The notes: generated by a model from the sequence alone, not told the origin. DNA of 64,000 nucleotides from Argentina anserina (GCF_933775445.1 NC_065876.1:22754001-22818000), one strand, 5' to 3'; shown: positions 1-14,610, counted from the stretch's first letter. Made by a program: numbers and translations.

Positions 1-1187
1 ATTATTTTACGTACGGTGAATGTAAAAAAAAATTATTTTATGTACAGTAATTGTAAAAATAATTTCTGAAAGGTAATTTAATAAATTGTATTTACTGGTT
101 AAGTAATACGTAAATTGTACGTATTTGAAGAGTAATACGTAAATAGTACATATATGAGAAGTAATACGTAAACAGTACGTATATGAAAAATAATATGTAG
201 ACAGTACATATATGAACAATAATACGTGAATAGTAATTTGCGTGAACAATAATTTCGTAAAAAACCGAAAATTGCTGAACAGTAAAACATTAATATTGTT
301 TCGGCATTCGAGGTTTTACGTAACTTTTCTAATCACTTGTTCAATCTAGGGGATCGATTAATCGAGTGAAAGAATTGCTTTCAGTATTGTGGGAAATACT
401 CATATTTTGTTGTCTTCAGACCTGTCTTCGGACGTGTTGGCATGTCGGAACCTAGCCTTGGCCGGGCGACAGTTACGATACAGTTAGAGCTCTAGTCTGT
501 CTGTCGGTGTACTAGCATGAGAGGTAACAGATGAGTTACCGGCTTATGAGTACCCATATTTTTGGATATTGGGTAGCAAGTGGTTGTCCAATATCTGGTG
601 GCGTACTGCATGAGAGGTAACATATGAGTACCAGGTGCTCATGAGTACTCGTATTATAAATGTATTTGGGTAAACAGATGGGTTGCCCGATTTCTCATGA
701 GCACATATATTTTCATATATATTGGACAACCAGATGGGCCGTCCAATGACTCATGAGTACATTTTATAATTAAATGTTTTCATGATTTATCTTTTATATT
801 TATACACAAGCTATATTGTTGTTTTACTCATACGAGCTGCAAAGCTTATCGGGTTTGTGTTTACAATGCTGGTGCACCTATTCGATGGTGTAGGAGATAG
901 TTCTGCAGGTGCGGATTAGCAGAATTGACGGACCGCTCTGAAGACTTCGAAGTTTCTTTATTTATTTATTTTGTGGTGAGGATTGAGATGATTATACATT
1001 TCCATTTGAAATAATGCTTGAATTTTAAATTGGTCTTGTAATAATCCATTTGACTGAGTTGTACTATGAACTCAGTAATGATACGTTGTGACGATAAGAT
1101 GATTTCGAATTATTGAGATTGTTTTTGAGCTTTCATGACTTCGATTTTCGAGTTACATACTTTGAATTTCGGGGTCATGACATAGAG
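1..1187. repeat. AT-rich repeat sequence, possible 3' end of an LTR element cut by the window edge
   Basis: No gene is recognisable here. The first 260 bases are a tandem minisatellite (listed separately). Bases 480-760 repeat short phrases such as GCATGAGAGGTAAC and CATGAGTAC. The tail from about 1000 to 1187 runs through an ACTCAGTAATGATACG-like stretch to GGGGTCATGACA, a kind of ending seen at the 3' end of large plant LTRs. This is inference: the 5' half would lie outside the window and no partner LTR or target duplication can be checked. The positive-strand ORF at 1113-1445 is low complexity and is not taken as a gene. Confidence 0.3.
103..256. repeat. 29-bp tandem minisatellite, about 5 copies
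   Basis: The phrase TAATACGTAAA or a variant recurs at 104, 133, 162, 191, 220 and about 250, an exact period of 29 bases, followed in most copies by AGTACRTATATGA. Copies differ at several positions, so the array is old. Weaker copies may continue to the left edge of the window. Confidence 0.8.
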
Positions 1188-1479
1188 ATTTTATTGGATG
1201 GGAAAAGTAAAAAAGAGTACGTGAAACCAGGCAAGGGAAAGACAACAAACTTATTCCTTAGTTTGAAGAAGCAGAAACTAGCAATAATAGAAAAAAGGAA
1301 GACCGAAACACACCAAATCATCACAATTCTTTATTACAAGCTGTCATCTTTGTTTCTTTCTCTTTTGGCAAGCCTCAGCAAAGTGAAGAATTTATTGAAG
1401 AAAAGAGAGAAGAAAAAAAGTGACGAAAGAGAGGGGGACATGTAAGCTAAACCCTCAAGTACAACATAGTGGCCGTCAT

Positions 1480-3421
<1,942 letters not shown>

Positions 3422-3492
3422 TCTTCTTTTTCTTCTACTACTTTCCTTTCTCTCAATGGTAATGGGTGGAGAGCACAGTATAACATTATTGG

Positions 3493-3501
3493 TATTTATA
3501 G
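3493..3501 (-). promoter_or_regulatory. TATA box of the aldo-keto reductase gene
   Basis: On the minus strand this reads CTATAAATA, 72 bases upstream of the ATG at 3421. It is followed by a short pyrimidine- and purine-rich leader with no other ATG in the first 40 bases. The spacing suits a plant core promoter. Confidence 0.6.
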
Positions 3502-6500
3502 AATAGACATAAATGCCTAGATAGCTAGTAAACAACAAATCAGTGAGTTACAAGTTAGCAGCTATTGGGTAATTGGGTAGTAGAGTGAGTCAATCCTTGG
3601 AAATGCAACAAAGACTGTCTTGTTTCTATATGAGTCAAGGCTTGGGAATAAGGCAATAAACTCTATCGTGTTTCTCTCCTGCTGCGCTTGGGAAATTGTT
3701 CATTCAGGTTTGGGAAGACTCCAGCTACTTGGCACTTCGGCAGGTTGTAGTTGCGGTTACTGAATATTAGAGAATCCAAGTCATGGTAATTAAGGATCCA
3801 ACGGCTGCTTGGGAAATAGTTTCCACAGAGCTTAGGCTTGGGAATGCAGCAAGATCTATTTGGTTTTTCCACCTGATGTAGTAGAACCAATAGGCTGTGT
3901 TTTGGTTTTGACCAGTATAGGTAGAGTAAAACATGACACTTGGGATGAGAACAATGCATATCTTTGTGTATGTCTAATGAGTAGATAACTGACCAATTTC
4001 CAGTTGCAAATGATGCGTTAAAGTAGTCATAAGCGTTATAATGACAGAAATCTTATTATCTTAATCATTACCTTCACTGAAGGCGTTATGTTTCCATCCT
4101 TCATTGAATACGTTATTCGTCCTCTTTTCTTTGAAGGCGTTCCGACGTGGGAAGCCGTGGCTGCTAGTGCTAGCCAATACGGTTGTTCTCTCTTATCTCT
4201 CGAAACTTGCTTTCTATGAGTCCTAGATGAATCGATGACTAAAAATATGGGACATGCATGATTAGGTTTACAACTGACAGTGAGGTCGGTCCTGAGTTCA
4301 AGTTTAACCCAAAATTATAAAACATTATACGGTTAATATTTAGAATATGCTTCTAGCGGAATCTCTTTCCAGTTTAAATGTTTTCTCTGAGCTCTTTGGA
4401 GCAATAGCGATGGTTTTAGAATTATAATTTGGGTGCATTCTCAAGAAACACCGGCTGTTGAAGTAGTAGTTTTATTGATGGACATTCCCTGATGAAAGTC
4501 GTTTATGAAGGAAGCGTAATGTTATGGGAATCAGATTGCCTCAACCTTTAACGGAATAACAATGGTCTGTTATGGGAAATTGACCTTATAGGCTAGTTTT
4601 TTGTAATATCCTAAACCTGCTGTTTTCTCATGTAAACCTTCGAGAACAGTGGAGCCCATAATCTTACTCAGACGGCTCTATATTCAAATCTTTCTTTTTC
4701 GTGATCTTTTTAGTCACTTTAAATATAAAGCCTCTTTCTACATGTGTAAATTTGGCTATGTATTGCTGGGGCTATAATATGATAGGAGGAAAATATAGCC
4801 AAAGTTACATGTTCAAGCGAAATGATCAAGTTACATGTTCAAGCGAAATGATCAAGTTACATTTCGGTAGATGGCCGGGATAATACAAGATGCAATAAAA
4901 CTGAACTACAGATGATCATGGACAAGTACAAGCACTTTATTCAGATAATATTAGAGTTAAAAAACGTTCAGTTAATTACAAAGAGGATCGTTTCACTAAA
5001 ATGATGATCCAAGCCTCATCTTAAGGAATTTCACTAGTTCAAAAACCTGTAGCTATCTAGAACCTAAACAATAACAAAAAGGTAAGGGCCAAGTACACAT
5101 AAACCTTCCTGATCTCCTGCCATATGGTAGATCTTTATGTACTCACTGCGAGAGCAGTGGTGTTGAAGTTTTATAAATGGCCTGGAAATTTGCATCATAT
5201 TATGTCTAATAGAACATCCAACACAATTATCCATGATAAAAAGACTGACCAGAGGACAGCTGAACTCTCATATGTCTGGAAGATTTATTTCGAGGAAGTT
5301 GTATAGTACAAAAGATTCGACATATAGGTGTGAAACCTTCCTGCTCTCCTGCCATATAGTAGTTCAACACCTGGACATTAAAATTGACCGGCTATAGATT
5401 TTATCAAGAATAAACATGAAGACAAAAAAAAGTGACGAATTCAAAAATCTGATAATCCTAGTGTAATAAGGAGCATATTATGCTCACATACTGGTGAAAA
5501 ATAATAATTGGGTGCTGTACGAGGTGCATATCTATGACATCTTTGCAAATGTAAATATTCAAAATTAAATCACGAAAAAGTGAATAATGGTTCGTCAAAT
5601 TACATTCCAACAGAACATGCAATAATAAGACAATGAAATAGACTACTCACCAGAGCTTTAAGCTACATTGAGTATTGCTGCAGCTACCTAAGAACAGAGA
5701 CATAATAGACTCGACCTAATTACAAGTCAAAGACTAAATACCAGCTTAACAAGAAGACAGGAAAGTTATTCATATTAGACTTGATCTGGATCTTGATCTT
5801 GATGCCCCAACAGGCAACATGTACTCAAAAACTATAAACTTTTTTATCATTGTCTGCTGAAGATGAGTAATTGGTTATATTAAGAAACCATAGATTTGCC
5901 AAGGTGCTGATGCAAAATGCAATTGAGTTTATCATTATAAATATTTTGGCAAAACTTTAATAAGAATTATCGAGCTTCTTTCATAAGCACATCTGCACAA
6001 TACAATAGGAAGGACAGTAGCTGATCCAGTTATCAGTTTGGGTGGGAATTTTAGCATTCCTTAATCCAAGAAAGCTTTATGCAGTAAATATTTTTTGGTG
6101 AGAGTACCTATCTTCATTGAAAAAAATGGAAATATAGCCAACCTGATTTCAAACACAAAAACCCTTTGAAAACTGGAACTAATGTTGTTAAAAGTAAAGC
6201 ATATCCATTAATCAGTATCAAAATAAATGAGTCATTTCTAAAACTGCAGTACTATATTGAACCCACATTCCCCCAGTCCTGCGGTAAAAACACTGATGTT
6301 GAACTAAACATTTTCATCCTAAACAGAAAGTCCAGCTGCAACTAATTTGACTTGCATAACACAAGCAGGCCCTCCTGCACCGTTGATAAAAATCACAAAA
6401 CATCTTGACCCATAAGCTAATTTGTATGTGTCAGTAACATCTTGACTCATAAGCTAATTTGTATGTATCAGTTGTCACAATTACAAGGTGATTTAACAAA

Positions 6501-7129
6501 GATTTATCATTGAAAGCAATGAACAAGACTAGTCCAAAACTACAAGCACACATGTAAGCTAACATAACAGGTAAACATAAGAGGAAACCTGGATGTAGCC
6601 CGGAACACGAAGATAATCGAGAATAATCTGAAAGAGATTTGGGCAAATAGAGAAATTATTAATAAAACAAAAACCATACTGGAAAATTGAAAGTTGTTTC
6701 ATTGAATTACTATTGAGCATAAACTGCAAGATTGGCAAAATGGAGTAAGGTCAAGAATGACATGATAACTAAGTACACACGCACATATACAACAAGGACT
6801 AAACAATGAACCTTGACACTCATAACTAAGTATACACACACGTACAGAACAAAGACTACACAAGTTGATTTAAGTGTAAATCAAAGACTCAAAGGTACTA
6901 AACGAACGCAGATTATCCAGGGTGAATCAAAACTGGAAATATTGATCTTGATCTCTATCTTCTCACCTCTCGCTATTGATCTTACTCTTGGCTTTAGGTT
7001 GTCTGATCCTGAATGACAAGACATCCATTAAATCTTAAACCTGGAGTTAATTTCACCACTTCAAAATTGTTCCAATTTGAATCAATAATACCTTGACTTT
7101 CTACCAATGGTACTTTTAGGAGTACCCTC
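3502..7129. other. Gene-free AT-rich stretch
   Basis: No protein gene is recognised. A short tandem repeat (listed separately) lies at 4802-4866. The phrase CCTTCCTGNTCTCCTGCCAT occurs twice, near 5105 and 5338. On the minus strand two exon-like segments with good splice borders can be seen: 6632-6594 (TTTCAG before it, GTTTCC after) and about 5686-5651 (TTCTTAG before, GTGAGT after). They could be downstream exons of the hypothetical gene at 7130-7618, but the reading frames give nothing recognisable. Confidence 0.4.
4802..4866. repeat. 26-bp tandem repeat, 2.4 copies
   Basis: The unit begins AAGTTACATGTTCAAGCG and repeats exactly at 4802 and 4828. A partial third copy starts at 4854 before the sequence diverges at TTTCGG. 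Identical units suggest a recent slippage event. Confidence 0.85.
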
Positions 7130-7618
7130 TTAGTGTTCTTTCCCATTTCGCAGCCTTTTCCGGTCCATTCCACAGAAACCTTCACTGCCTACCTGTTTGA
7201 TTTCAGAGTAGCACCTCTTCTTGCACTTCAATCTCAATTTCAAATCCTGTTTCTGATCAACATTAATTGAATCCGGGTTTACAACCAAACCAGGTTTATG
7301 GGAAACAGAACAAGAATAAGAAGCAATACCTGGAGTTTCAGACACACAGCGTTTGAATTTGATGATGAATCTCAGACTCTTCGGACTCTGCTTTGGCATC
7401 CCTCTTGATCCAGACCTCTTCTTCTTTGGAAACCCAAGTGGGAAAGCCGCTTCTGTTTTGTTCTTACTCATCATCAAATCCTTCAAAACCATCTGGGTCA
7501 GAATCACCTGTTGCTCTGATGGGTCGCTGGATAGGGCTTTTGCTTCAGAAACCAATTTCATGAAAGACCCACAGAGAAAGGACTCGTTATTCCTCAAATC
7601 TTCAAGCCTGATCACCAT
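7130..7618 (-). CDS. Hypothetical basic protein, possibly only the first exon
   Basis: An open frame runs from ATG at 7618 (MVIRLEDLRNNESFLCGSF) to a stop at 7130, 162 residues. An upstream ATG at 7705 would add 29 residues, but the 7618 start looks more gene-like because it opens a compositionally uniform acidic-then-basic protein. The first half is leucine and glutamine rich and probably helical. The middle carries Lys/Arg clusters (PKKKRSGSRG, a plausible nuclear localisation signal) and FIIKFKRC. A good splice donor, CCAG|GTATTG, lies at about 7330, so the last 60 residues may be intron read-through. I do not recognise the family. CEPR2 lies upstream and the aldo-keto reductase downstream; nothing links them functionally. 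Confidence 0.45.
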   Translation of the reverse strand: MVIRLEDLRNNESFLCGSFMKLVSEAKALSSDPSEQQVILTQMVLKDLMMSKNKTEAAFPLGFPKKKRSGSRGMPKQSPKSLRFIIKFKRCVSETPGIASYSCSVSHKPGLVVNPDSINVDQKQDLKLRLKCKKRCYSEIKQVGSEGFCGMDRKRLRNGKEH

Positions 7619-7705
7619 TTTCGAATGAAACCCTAAATCTCTTGATTGCTCTTCTTTCTCACACAGAATTGGGTTCAAAAATTGAATCTTTAGATAAGAT
7701 TGCAA

Positions 7706-8939
7706 GTGGGTATTGGAGAATGAACCGGAATCGCAAGTGGGTATTGGCTAACAATGACAATGGGGATTTTGATTTTGGGATTAGGGATTGCAATTCTGCA
7801 GGTAGAAGAAGACCGAATCAAAGTCGTGTAGGAGATTCTGGGTTTCGATTCTTCGTATTTATCCTTTTTCTTTCTTTCAATCACGCGCTAGGTTTTAACG
7901 CGCTTACAACGGCTACATTTAAAAACTAATTATAAAAATTCAAAAAAATGAGACTTTTATTTTTAATTTGTTGGCCTTTATTCGAGACACCTGACCTGAA
8001 AGATTTGTCAAGGGGAGTCTTTATGATCTTCAACAAGACTCCTATATCATATATGAAGGATGTTGCAAGACGATCATTTGCTAATTAATTAGATAAATCA
8101 TACAAATCGAAAATAGATATTTAGACAGATATAATATTTGCAAGTGATTTCAAGCTATATGGTTACAGGGTAAATCACTTAAGAGTTCAATCTTTACTTC
8201 AATAAGTATCAATACATGCTACTATACAACAATACAATTGGAAGTATGATGTTGAGTAATCCTACAGTACTAACTATAAAATTCAAATTCAAAGAGCATA
8301 GTGAGGTGCTATTTGTTTTCGGTAATGAGGTACTATTATAAATTTAAAGAGCGTAGTGAGGCAACATACATATGTCATGCGAACTCATAATAAAGTTAAA
8401 GTGTTAATTTCAAAAGAAAGGTCCAATAGGATCATTTGCCTAGATAATGATTTGAAACTGAAAATAAACAAAAGATACAAGATTTAATAGTGTTTTAACT
8501 TTGATACCAAACTTAAGAGGTCACTGGTTAAATGTTGGTTTTCCCTCAACTCAACTCAACTCAACTCGATAAGCGTTAGTACAGTGCTGTATGATACAAC
8601 AAGTCAATAGTCACACTCACACCCCACCAAACGTGCTCTCACTCTACAAAAGGAGTATTTACATGGAAATTGGTCTCTGGTGTTGCAGCCAATGTGTCAA
8701 GGCATGCAGCAGCTACACAAGATTTTGTTGAACACTGGAGTCTCAAATATTTGCCAAATAAGGGGCAAGAGTGGCAGTTAAGTGCCAAATCTGCCTATGT
8801 ATATACTCGCAACGATTTGCATGAAAGTTGAAACAAAAACTATTGCAGTTGATGGCTCACTTAATGAGCTTGAATTATCTACTTCATTAGACATTCATAA
8901 AGATTATAACATTCTCACACTCCTTGAATCCAGTTACTA
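7706..8939. other. Gene-free stretch between the hypothetical gene and CEPR2-like gene
   Basis: No coding signal is visible. It contains a (CTCAA)n microsatellite near 8548-8568 and probably holds the 3' UTR of the receptor kinase (just below 8940) and the promoter of the hypothetical gene at 7618. Confidence 0.4.
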
Positions 8940-11900
8940 CTAGGAGAAAAGCAGACTGGAAGTATCCTTGCCCTCTTTGCCAGAATTGTTGCTCTGAGAC
9001 GTGAAAGTGCAAGGCTCAGCATCAATAAGCATCTTGACCACCTCTCGCATTGTAGGACGCAGGGATGGAAGCTTGGTAGTACACAGAATGGCTACCTTCA
9101 AAACCTTGATCATGTCATCCTGGATATATTCATCTGCCACTTTGTCATCAAGAAGCTTCAGCACTTCTTCACGGTCGTTGAGATTGGCAGAAACCCAGTA
9201 TACAATATCTTTTCCTTCCCCATAGTCGTCTTCTATTGGTTTTCTACCAGTAACTAGCTCAAGTAGAACGATACCGAAACTATATACATCACATTTTTGA
9301 GTGACTTTAGCAGTATATGCCAGCTCTGCCAAGGAAAATAAGCCTAAACATTAAGAATCATTGAAAACATTCAAGTACAAGCTAGAGTACAAGGAGATCT
9401 TTATATACATGATCACTTTGTGGAAGAATACACTAGAAAAAAGCAGCCTAGCTCTAAACAGCTATGAGCACAAATTGAAGGCGGCTGACATAATGACCGT
9501 CAAAAACCCAATAAGAAGATAAGAAATTGCATGGTTGTCCTACTCCTATTGTTTCTGTCAGTGAACTTTGTTTATTAGCAGTTAATAGTATATAAGCTAA
9601 AGTTAATTCAGAACTAATTTAAACCATATGGACCCATTTAATCAACATTTGAACTTTACAGCATAGTACACAAAGTTCATATTACTTGTGATAGAGCTTC
9701 ACTTGATAAAGGAATTCTTTGATTGTGTGGTCAATGACATTTTAAACCGGCGAAATGGTTCAAGCTCAGTGGTAACAAACCAACTAGTTAGCAGATAGAA
9801 TGGTATGTCAAAATGATAGTTAGCAGATAAACAATCTAGAGCTGTAAAAGAATGTCAAAATCAACTGCTATGAACATATATGGTTGAGATTTAATATCCG
9901 TGTTAACTCATTTTACAAATTTCTGATTATGTTCCTCTAGATAGTTTTAAGCATAAAGTAATAGTGGTTATGATAATGAAATGAATATGCTTTATAGTTT
10001 TGAAACTCACCAGGAGCAATATAACCATGTGTCCCAGCAAAGGAGCTGTACTCTGAACCCTTGTGAGTGTTTTGTACAGTTTTTGCAACCCCAAAATCAG
10101 CAACTTTTGCCTCGTAGTCGTTATCAAGCAGAATGTTGGTTGATTTAATATCTCTATGAACTATAGGTGGTGAACAATCATGGTGTAGATATGAAATCCC
10201 CCTTGCTGCTCCCAAAGCAATCCTATACCTCTGGTACCAATCCAATTCCGGCTGACCACCTTTAAGCTGCCTGTGAAGTGCTTGAAACAAATTTCCATTT
10301 TCCATGTACTCGAAAACCAGGAGATTAGATCCTCCCTTCACTAAACAAGCATAAAGCTTCAATACATTTCTATGTCTAATCTTTCCCAAAATATCCATCT
10401 CTGCAGTCATAAGCTTCAAGCCACTGCCTTTCCAAAGTTGTTTTACAGCTACCGTACCGCCATTCTTCTTCAGGTCAAGGCGGTAAACTTTCCCAGTACT
10501 CCCGCTACCAACTAAATTTTGTTCATCCAAATCACAGATTTCATCTGCATCTATTTCCCGTTGGTGAAAAGAAGCAAGATTCCATTTAGGATCTATTTCC
10601 TTCCCCTCTTCCAAATTGTTTTCTTGGTCAACCTCACAACGCTTGAAGTTCTTATAACTAACAAGCACCAATCCAGCTAAAACAACAACCAAGGCAGATG
10701 CCATGATAGAGAACAAAACTAATTTATTTTTAAGCACTCGTTTCTGACCTTGCTGTTCAGAACATGTATTCATACCAGAATCTGAATGTGTTTCTGAATA
10801 TTGGTCGATGCAGAGTTTGTTGTTTCCACGAAAGGCTTCGTCCCCACCGGTGGTAAGAAGATCAGATGGTACTCTCCCAGATAACAGATTTTCAGACAAA
10901 TCTATGGAACTCAACTTCAATTTCTCTAAATTTTCGGGAACTTCGCCTGAGAGTTTATTCCGAGAGAGATTCAAAGAGTTCAAAGAGCTCATGAGTGAAA
11001 GTGTAAGTGGGATACTTCCAGTTAAAGAATTCCAGGCAAGATTCATGTCCCCCAATCTGACTAAGTTTCCCATTTCTGGAGGTATTGAGCCTGACAAAGA
11101 ATTTTCTTCAACATGCAGAGATGATAACTGCTTCAGGGCGCCAATTTCAGAAGGTATTTCACCTGAGAAGTTATTATGATTCAAATAGAGCCTGTCCAAC
11201 TTTGTCAGCTTCCCAATTTCCGGTGGAAGATAACCTGAGAAATTGTTGTTCTGCAACATCAACTGATTCAAGCTAGCAGAAAACCCAATACTGGGAGATA
11301 TCGCTCCATGAAAGTCATTATCACTGAAGTCAATGATTGTTGCTTTAGGAAGCGACCATAACTCAGTTGGAATCTCTCCATGCAAACGATTTATATTTAC
11401 TCTAAACCGCTCTAGAGTTTTACAGTCTGCATAAGAAGGTGGAAACTCCCCATCAAAATTGTTATCCAAAGCAAGCAAGAATTGCAGCTTCCTAGCTTGA
11501 CAAAGAAACCTCGGGAAACCACCAGAAAAATTATTCTCGGATATGTCAATGCTCTGCAGAAGTGAGAATTTGCCGAGATTTGCAGGAAACTCTCCAGAAA
11601 ATTTATTTTGATATATTGACAGAGCAGTAAGATGCTGCATATCTCCAAACCCAGCAGGGAATACCCCAGAAAAGTTGTTGTTATACAACTGAAAAACCAC
11701 TAAATTCTTGAGGTTTCCAAACTCAGAAGGCAACTCCCCATATAATTGGTTTGCTGAAATATCAAATTCTCTCAGAAGGGTGAGACTAGCAACCTCAGGT
11801 GGGATTTCTCCATGCAAACCATTTGCAAACAGCTCAATCTTAAATAAGTTTTGTAGCTTGGAAATTGACTTAGAGAGTTTCCCAGAAAGCTTGTTTCTCG

Positions 11901-12573
11901 AAATATCCAATGTTCCCAATGCCTTCATATCGAAAATAGATTCCGGAATCTCTCCCATCAAGCTGCAATTTGTCAGAAACAGCCATGTCAAGTTCTTCAA
12001 GTTTCCTAGACTCCCAGGAACTTCACTTTCATCGAACAGATTTTGCCCAAGGCCCAGATATTGTAAACCTGTGAGATTTCCCACCCAAGCAGGGAACTCG
12101 GAAGATAAGCTGTTTGCAGACAGATCAAGACTCTCCAAGTTTCTAAGGGTGGAAAGATCCGGGATTTTTCCAACCAAATGATTCTGTGACAGATTCAATG
12201 ATTTAAGATTGGCACAACGAGTCAATAGGGCAGGAATCTCTCCTGTAAGGTGGTTAAAAGTCATTGAAAGTGTGGTGAGGCTCTCAAGGACACCGATGGA
12301 GGCTGAAATCTCACCTGAGAGTGACTTGTTGTCAAGAGATATTTCAGTAACCTTCCCTGAATCACAAGTAATCCCGGAGAACTCACATGGGGAAGACGAC
12401 TCCGTCTCTTTCCACGATTCAAGAAAATTCAAAGGGTCCGTGAGCTGCCTTTTGAACTCAAGGAGGGCTTCAGTTTCAATTGTTAAAGGCATACATGGCG
12501 GGAGAAGCAAAGTAGTGAACAATGTGGCAAAGAGCGGCAGCAAGTGCAAGGAGGGAACTGGTATTTTGGCCAT
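8940..12573 (-). CDS. CEPR2: LRR receptor-like kinase, CEPR2 type, 2 coding exons
   Basis: Plasma-membrane receptor kinase that in Arabidopsis perceives C-terminally encoded peptides (CEP) in nitrogen and growth signalling. Exons on the minus strand are 12573-10011 and 9325-8940, GT-AG, joining inside GTHGYIAPE, for 982 residues; Arabidopsis CEPR2 has a similar length. Order of parts: signal peptide (about 1-28), LRR cap with SPCEFSGITC, some 20 leucine-rich repeats with the plant NxLSGxIP pattern up to about residue 590, transmembrane helix about 615-637, then kinase. Visible kinase residues are GSGSTGKVY near 690, VAVKQLW, HRDIKSTNILL near 803, DFGVAK and APE, so it is an RD kinase likely to be active. 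The end of exon 1 plus exon 2 covers the activation segment and C-lobe. Orthology to CEPR2 rests on remembered family similarity along the whole length and should be confirmed by a tree. Confidence 0.93.
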
Positions 12574-12621
12574 GGTCGAAAAGTGCAGGGCAAAAGGGTC
12601 AATGGAAGGGACTAAGAATCT

Positions 12622-12663
12622 TTAAGAATATCTAGCTCCGCTGATCAATAACAGCCACTCCAT
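12622..12663 (-). promoter_or_regulatory. Upstream ORF 2 in the CEPR2-like leader (13 codons)
   Basis: In the 5' leader of the receptor kinase, ATG at 12663 opens MEWLLLISGARYS and stops at 12622, 49 bases before the main ATG at 12573. It overlaps the stop of uORF 1 as TAATG, so a terminating ribosome could restart directly. A repressive role is inference from general uORF behaviour. Confidence 0.55.
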
Positions 12664-12695
12664 TATTGCTCGTTTGGACTTGGTGACCATTCCAT
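12663..12695 (-). promoter_or_regulatory. Upstream ORF 1 in the CEPR2-like leader (10 codons)
   Basis: ATG at 12695 opens MEWSPSPNEQ and ends in TAA at 12663. It starts only two bases after the predicted 3' splice site of the leader intron, so whether it is translated depends on that splice choice. Confidence 0.5.
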
Positions 12696-12696
12696 C

Positions 12697-13390
12697 CTGG
12701 AAACAGCTGAGAAGAAAATGCCCATAAATCATTGTCCCAGACTCTATCTTTATATTAATACTATATACAATATGATATAGTAATAATGACATGAGAAAAC
12801 TACTATAAGCTTTTCAGTTGGAATAATTGATATTAATAATTAATATGGGTGAGAGACTGAGAGAGATGGAAACAAAGAGAAGAAGCAATATTAAGATGAT
12901 GTTAAACCGTCCATTTTGTCTGTAGCTGTGGCTTATTATCAATTGTAATCCCTGTTAATTTTTTATTAAGGTTGATGTGTATGTAAGAGCAAGACAATTA
13001 TACTTTGAAGTCACTCATTGAGTCATTCTGATATTCTGCATTTGGGGTTTATAGTTTATATTGCAATCTAAGCGAAGCAAATCTCTAGCAGCTCAACTAA
13101 ACAATGACACATGACCAAAACTAAAAACTAAATTTAAAGTTCATGATACTTATCCGGGGGAATTAGCAAAAAAGGCAACAACTTTAGCACCAAATCATCA
13201 TAAAAAGAAAATCCATACATATCTCACTAGCAAAACAGAAATTAAACAGAAAAAGAAACAGGGGAACTTAATCATGTTTATGTTCATTCAAACTGTTATA
13301 TTATTAAGCTTAAAGCAAGTGAAGAAGTCAAGAATAGAACTGGGAAAGAAACTCAATAGAAATAACAGAGCTTGATCAGTGATAGAGTAC
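12697..13390 (-). other. Probable 5' UTR intron of the CEPR2-like gene
   Basis: On the minus strand CTCAG|GTACTC at 13390 is a good donor, and CTGTTTCCAG at 12706-12697, after a pyrimidine tract, is a good acceptor. The interval is AT-rich and has no coding signal. An intron in the leader would put transcription start near 13.4-13.6 kb. This is inference from splice signals only. Confidence 0.5.
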
Positions 13391-14610
13391 CTGAGAACAG
13401 AGAGATGTTGCACCAAACTCTTGAAGAGCCCAAAATCAACCCACTTTCAAATAGAGCAGAAGTGAACTGAAATCTGAAGAAAAAGAAGAAGAAGAAGAGC
13501 TTCGAACTGGGCTGACTTGTGTGAGGAACAATTAAAGAAATAAGCTTTGGGGACTGAAGAGTGAAGATTTCTGGGAAGAAGAAATGGGGAATGTCAGAGT
13601 GTAAATAAAAGACTTCCCCTTGGAGAACTCATTAGTGAGTTTCCCAAAACCAACTTTACTTGTGTGCTTAGGCTATGGTTCAACTTCCTCTTCATTCGAA
13701 AAAGATGGTTCAACTTCCTCTCCCCAAAGGCACATGTTTTCTGAGATGCCCAGCTCAAACAGCAATGAGTTTTTTCAAACCAACCAAACAAAGAAAGGAA
13801 ACCCAAAAATGTGAAATAAGAAGGGAAGAGAAGGAAGAGATTCTTAATTGCTGTGTTTGTGTGTAGAAGCAGGGAGGCAGAGACAAAAATGCTTATGAGG
13901 AAGGTCTTGGAGTATAGTGGGGGCACCTCGAAAACTGAGAGTGTGAAGAAATTAGGAAGAAATTATTGTTATATGATGCTTGATGGGGTGGCTGATGAAA
14001 CGTGATGTGCTGGAGCATAGCAGTCAAGACTCAAGACAAGAAATGGAAGAGAACATTAGTGGAAAGTAGGATTCTTCACTCTTCGGTGCTAATTGAATTC
14101 TTTCGTTGATTTTACTTTTGATTTCTTTTTCTGGTTTTTGAAGTCGAGACAAAGGTTTTAGTGGAAGAAACAAAAGGCAGTAAGGTTGTTTAGACTTTAG
14201 AGGATGATGTTGCTTTCATAGTCTCCCCTTGCTCGGGAAAAAACCAAAGCTGTCAATTGAACGGACGCAATGGTGAACATAGGGAAACCACTATCAGCAC
14301 CAAAGACCAAGACTCACTTGAAGAGAGTTCATCAAATTTATACGACTGTCCCAAACTCCCAATGATAATGAAAAATTCCTTTAAATTCAGTAATACCGAC
14401 CATCATGATCTCTAAAACGAAACTGCTTAATTTGTTAGCTGGGTTCGTTAAACGGTTAAACCTTATCAACTAGAAAGTTGAATTTACATATATATCTTTT
14501 TTTTTATTTTTTCTAAAGGCGGAATGGGTCTCACGCTAGGCAGTGCCTAAAAAGCTGCGAGTACACTGAGGGGGGATATAGAGCCTTAACCTAAAAAATA
14601 AATATACACA
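13391..14610. other. Promoter side of the CEPR2-like gene; gene-free
   Basis: Contains a GAA-rich microsatellite near 13478-13500, where the first non-coding exon may lie. The rest has no recognisable gene. The ORFs at 13594-13926 and 13620-13866 overlap each other on opposite strands and resemble no family, so they are not called. Confidence 0.4.

Noticed and set aside
7353..7628. Plus-strand ORF of 91 codons
   Set aside because: Overlaps the more gene-like minus frame at 7130-7618; no recognisable features.
10808..12625. Long plus-strand ORFs opposite the CEPR2-like exon 1 (10808-11179, 11708-12181, 12209-12625)
   Set aside because: They are antisense shadows of leucine-rich repeat codons; repetitive composition, no family likeness.
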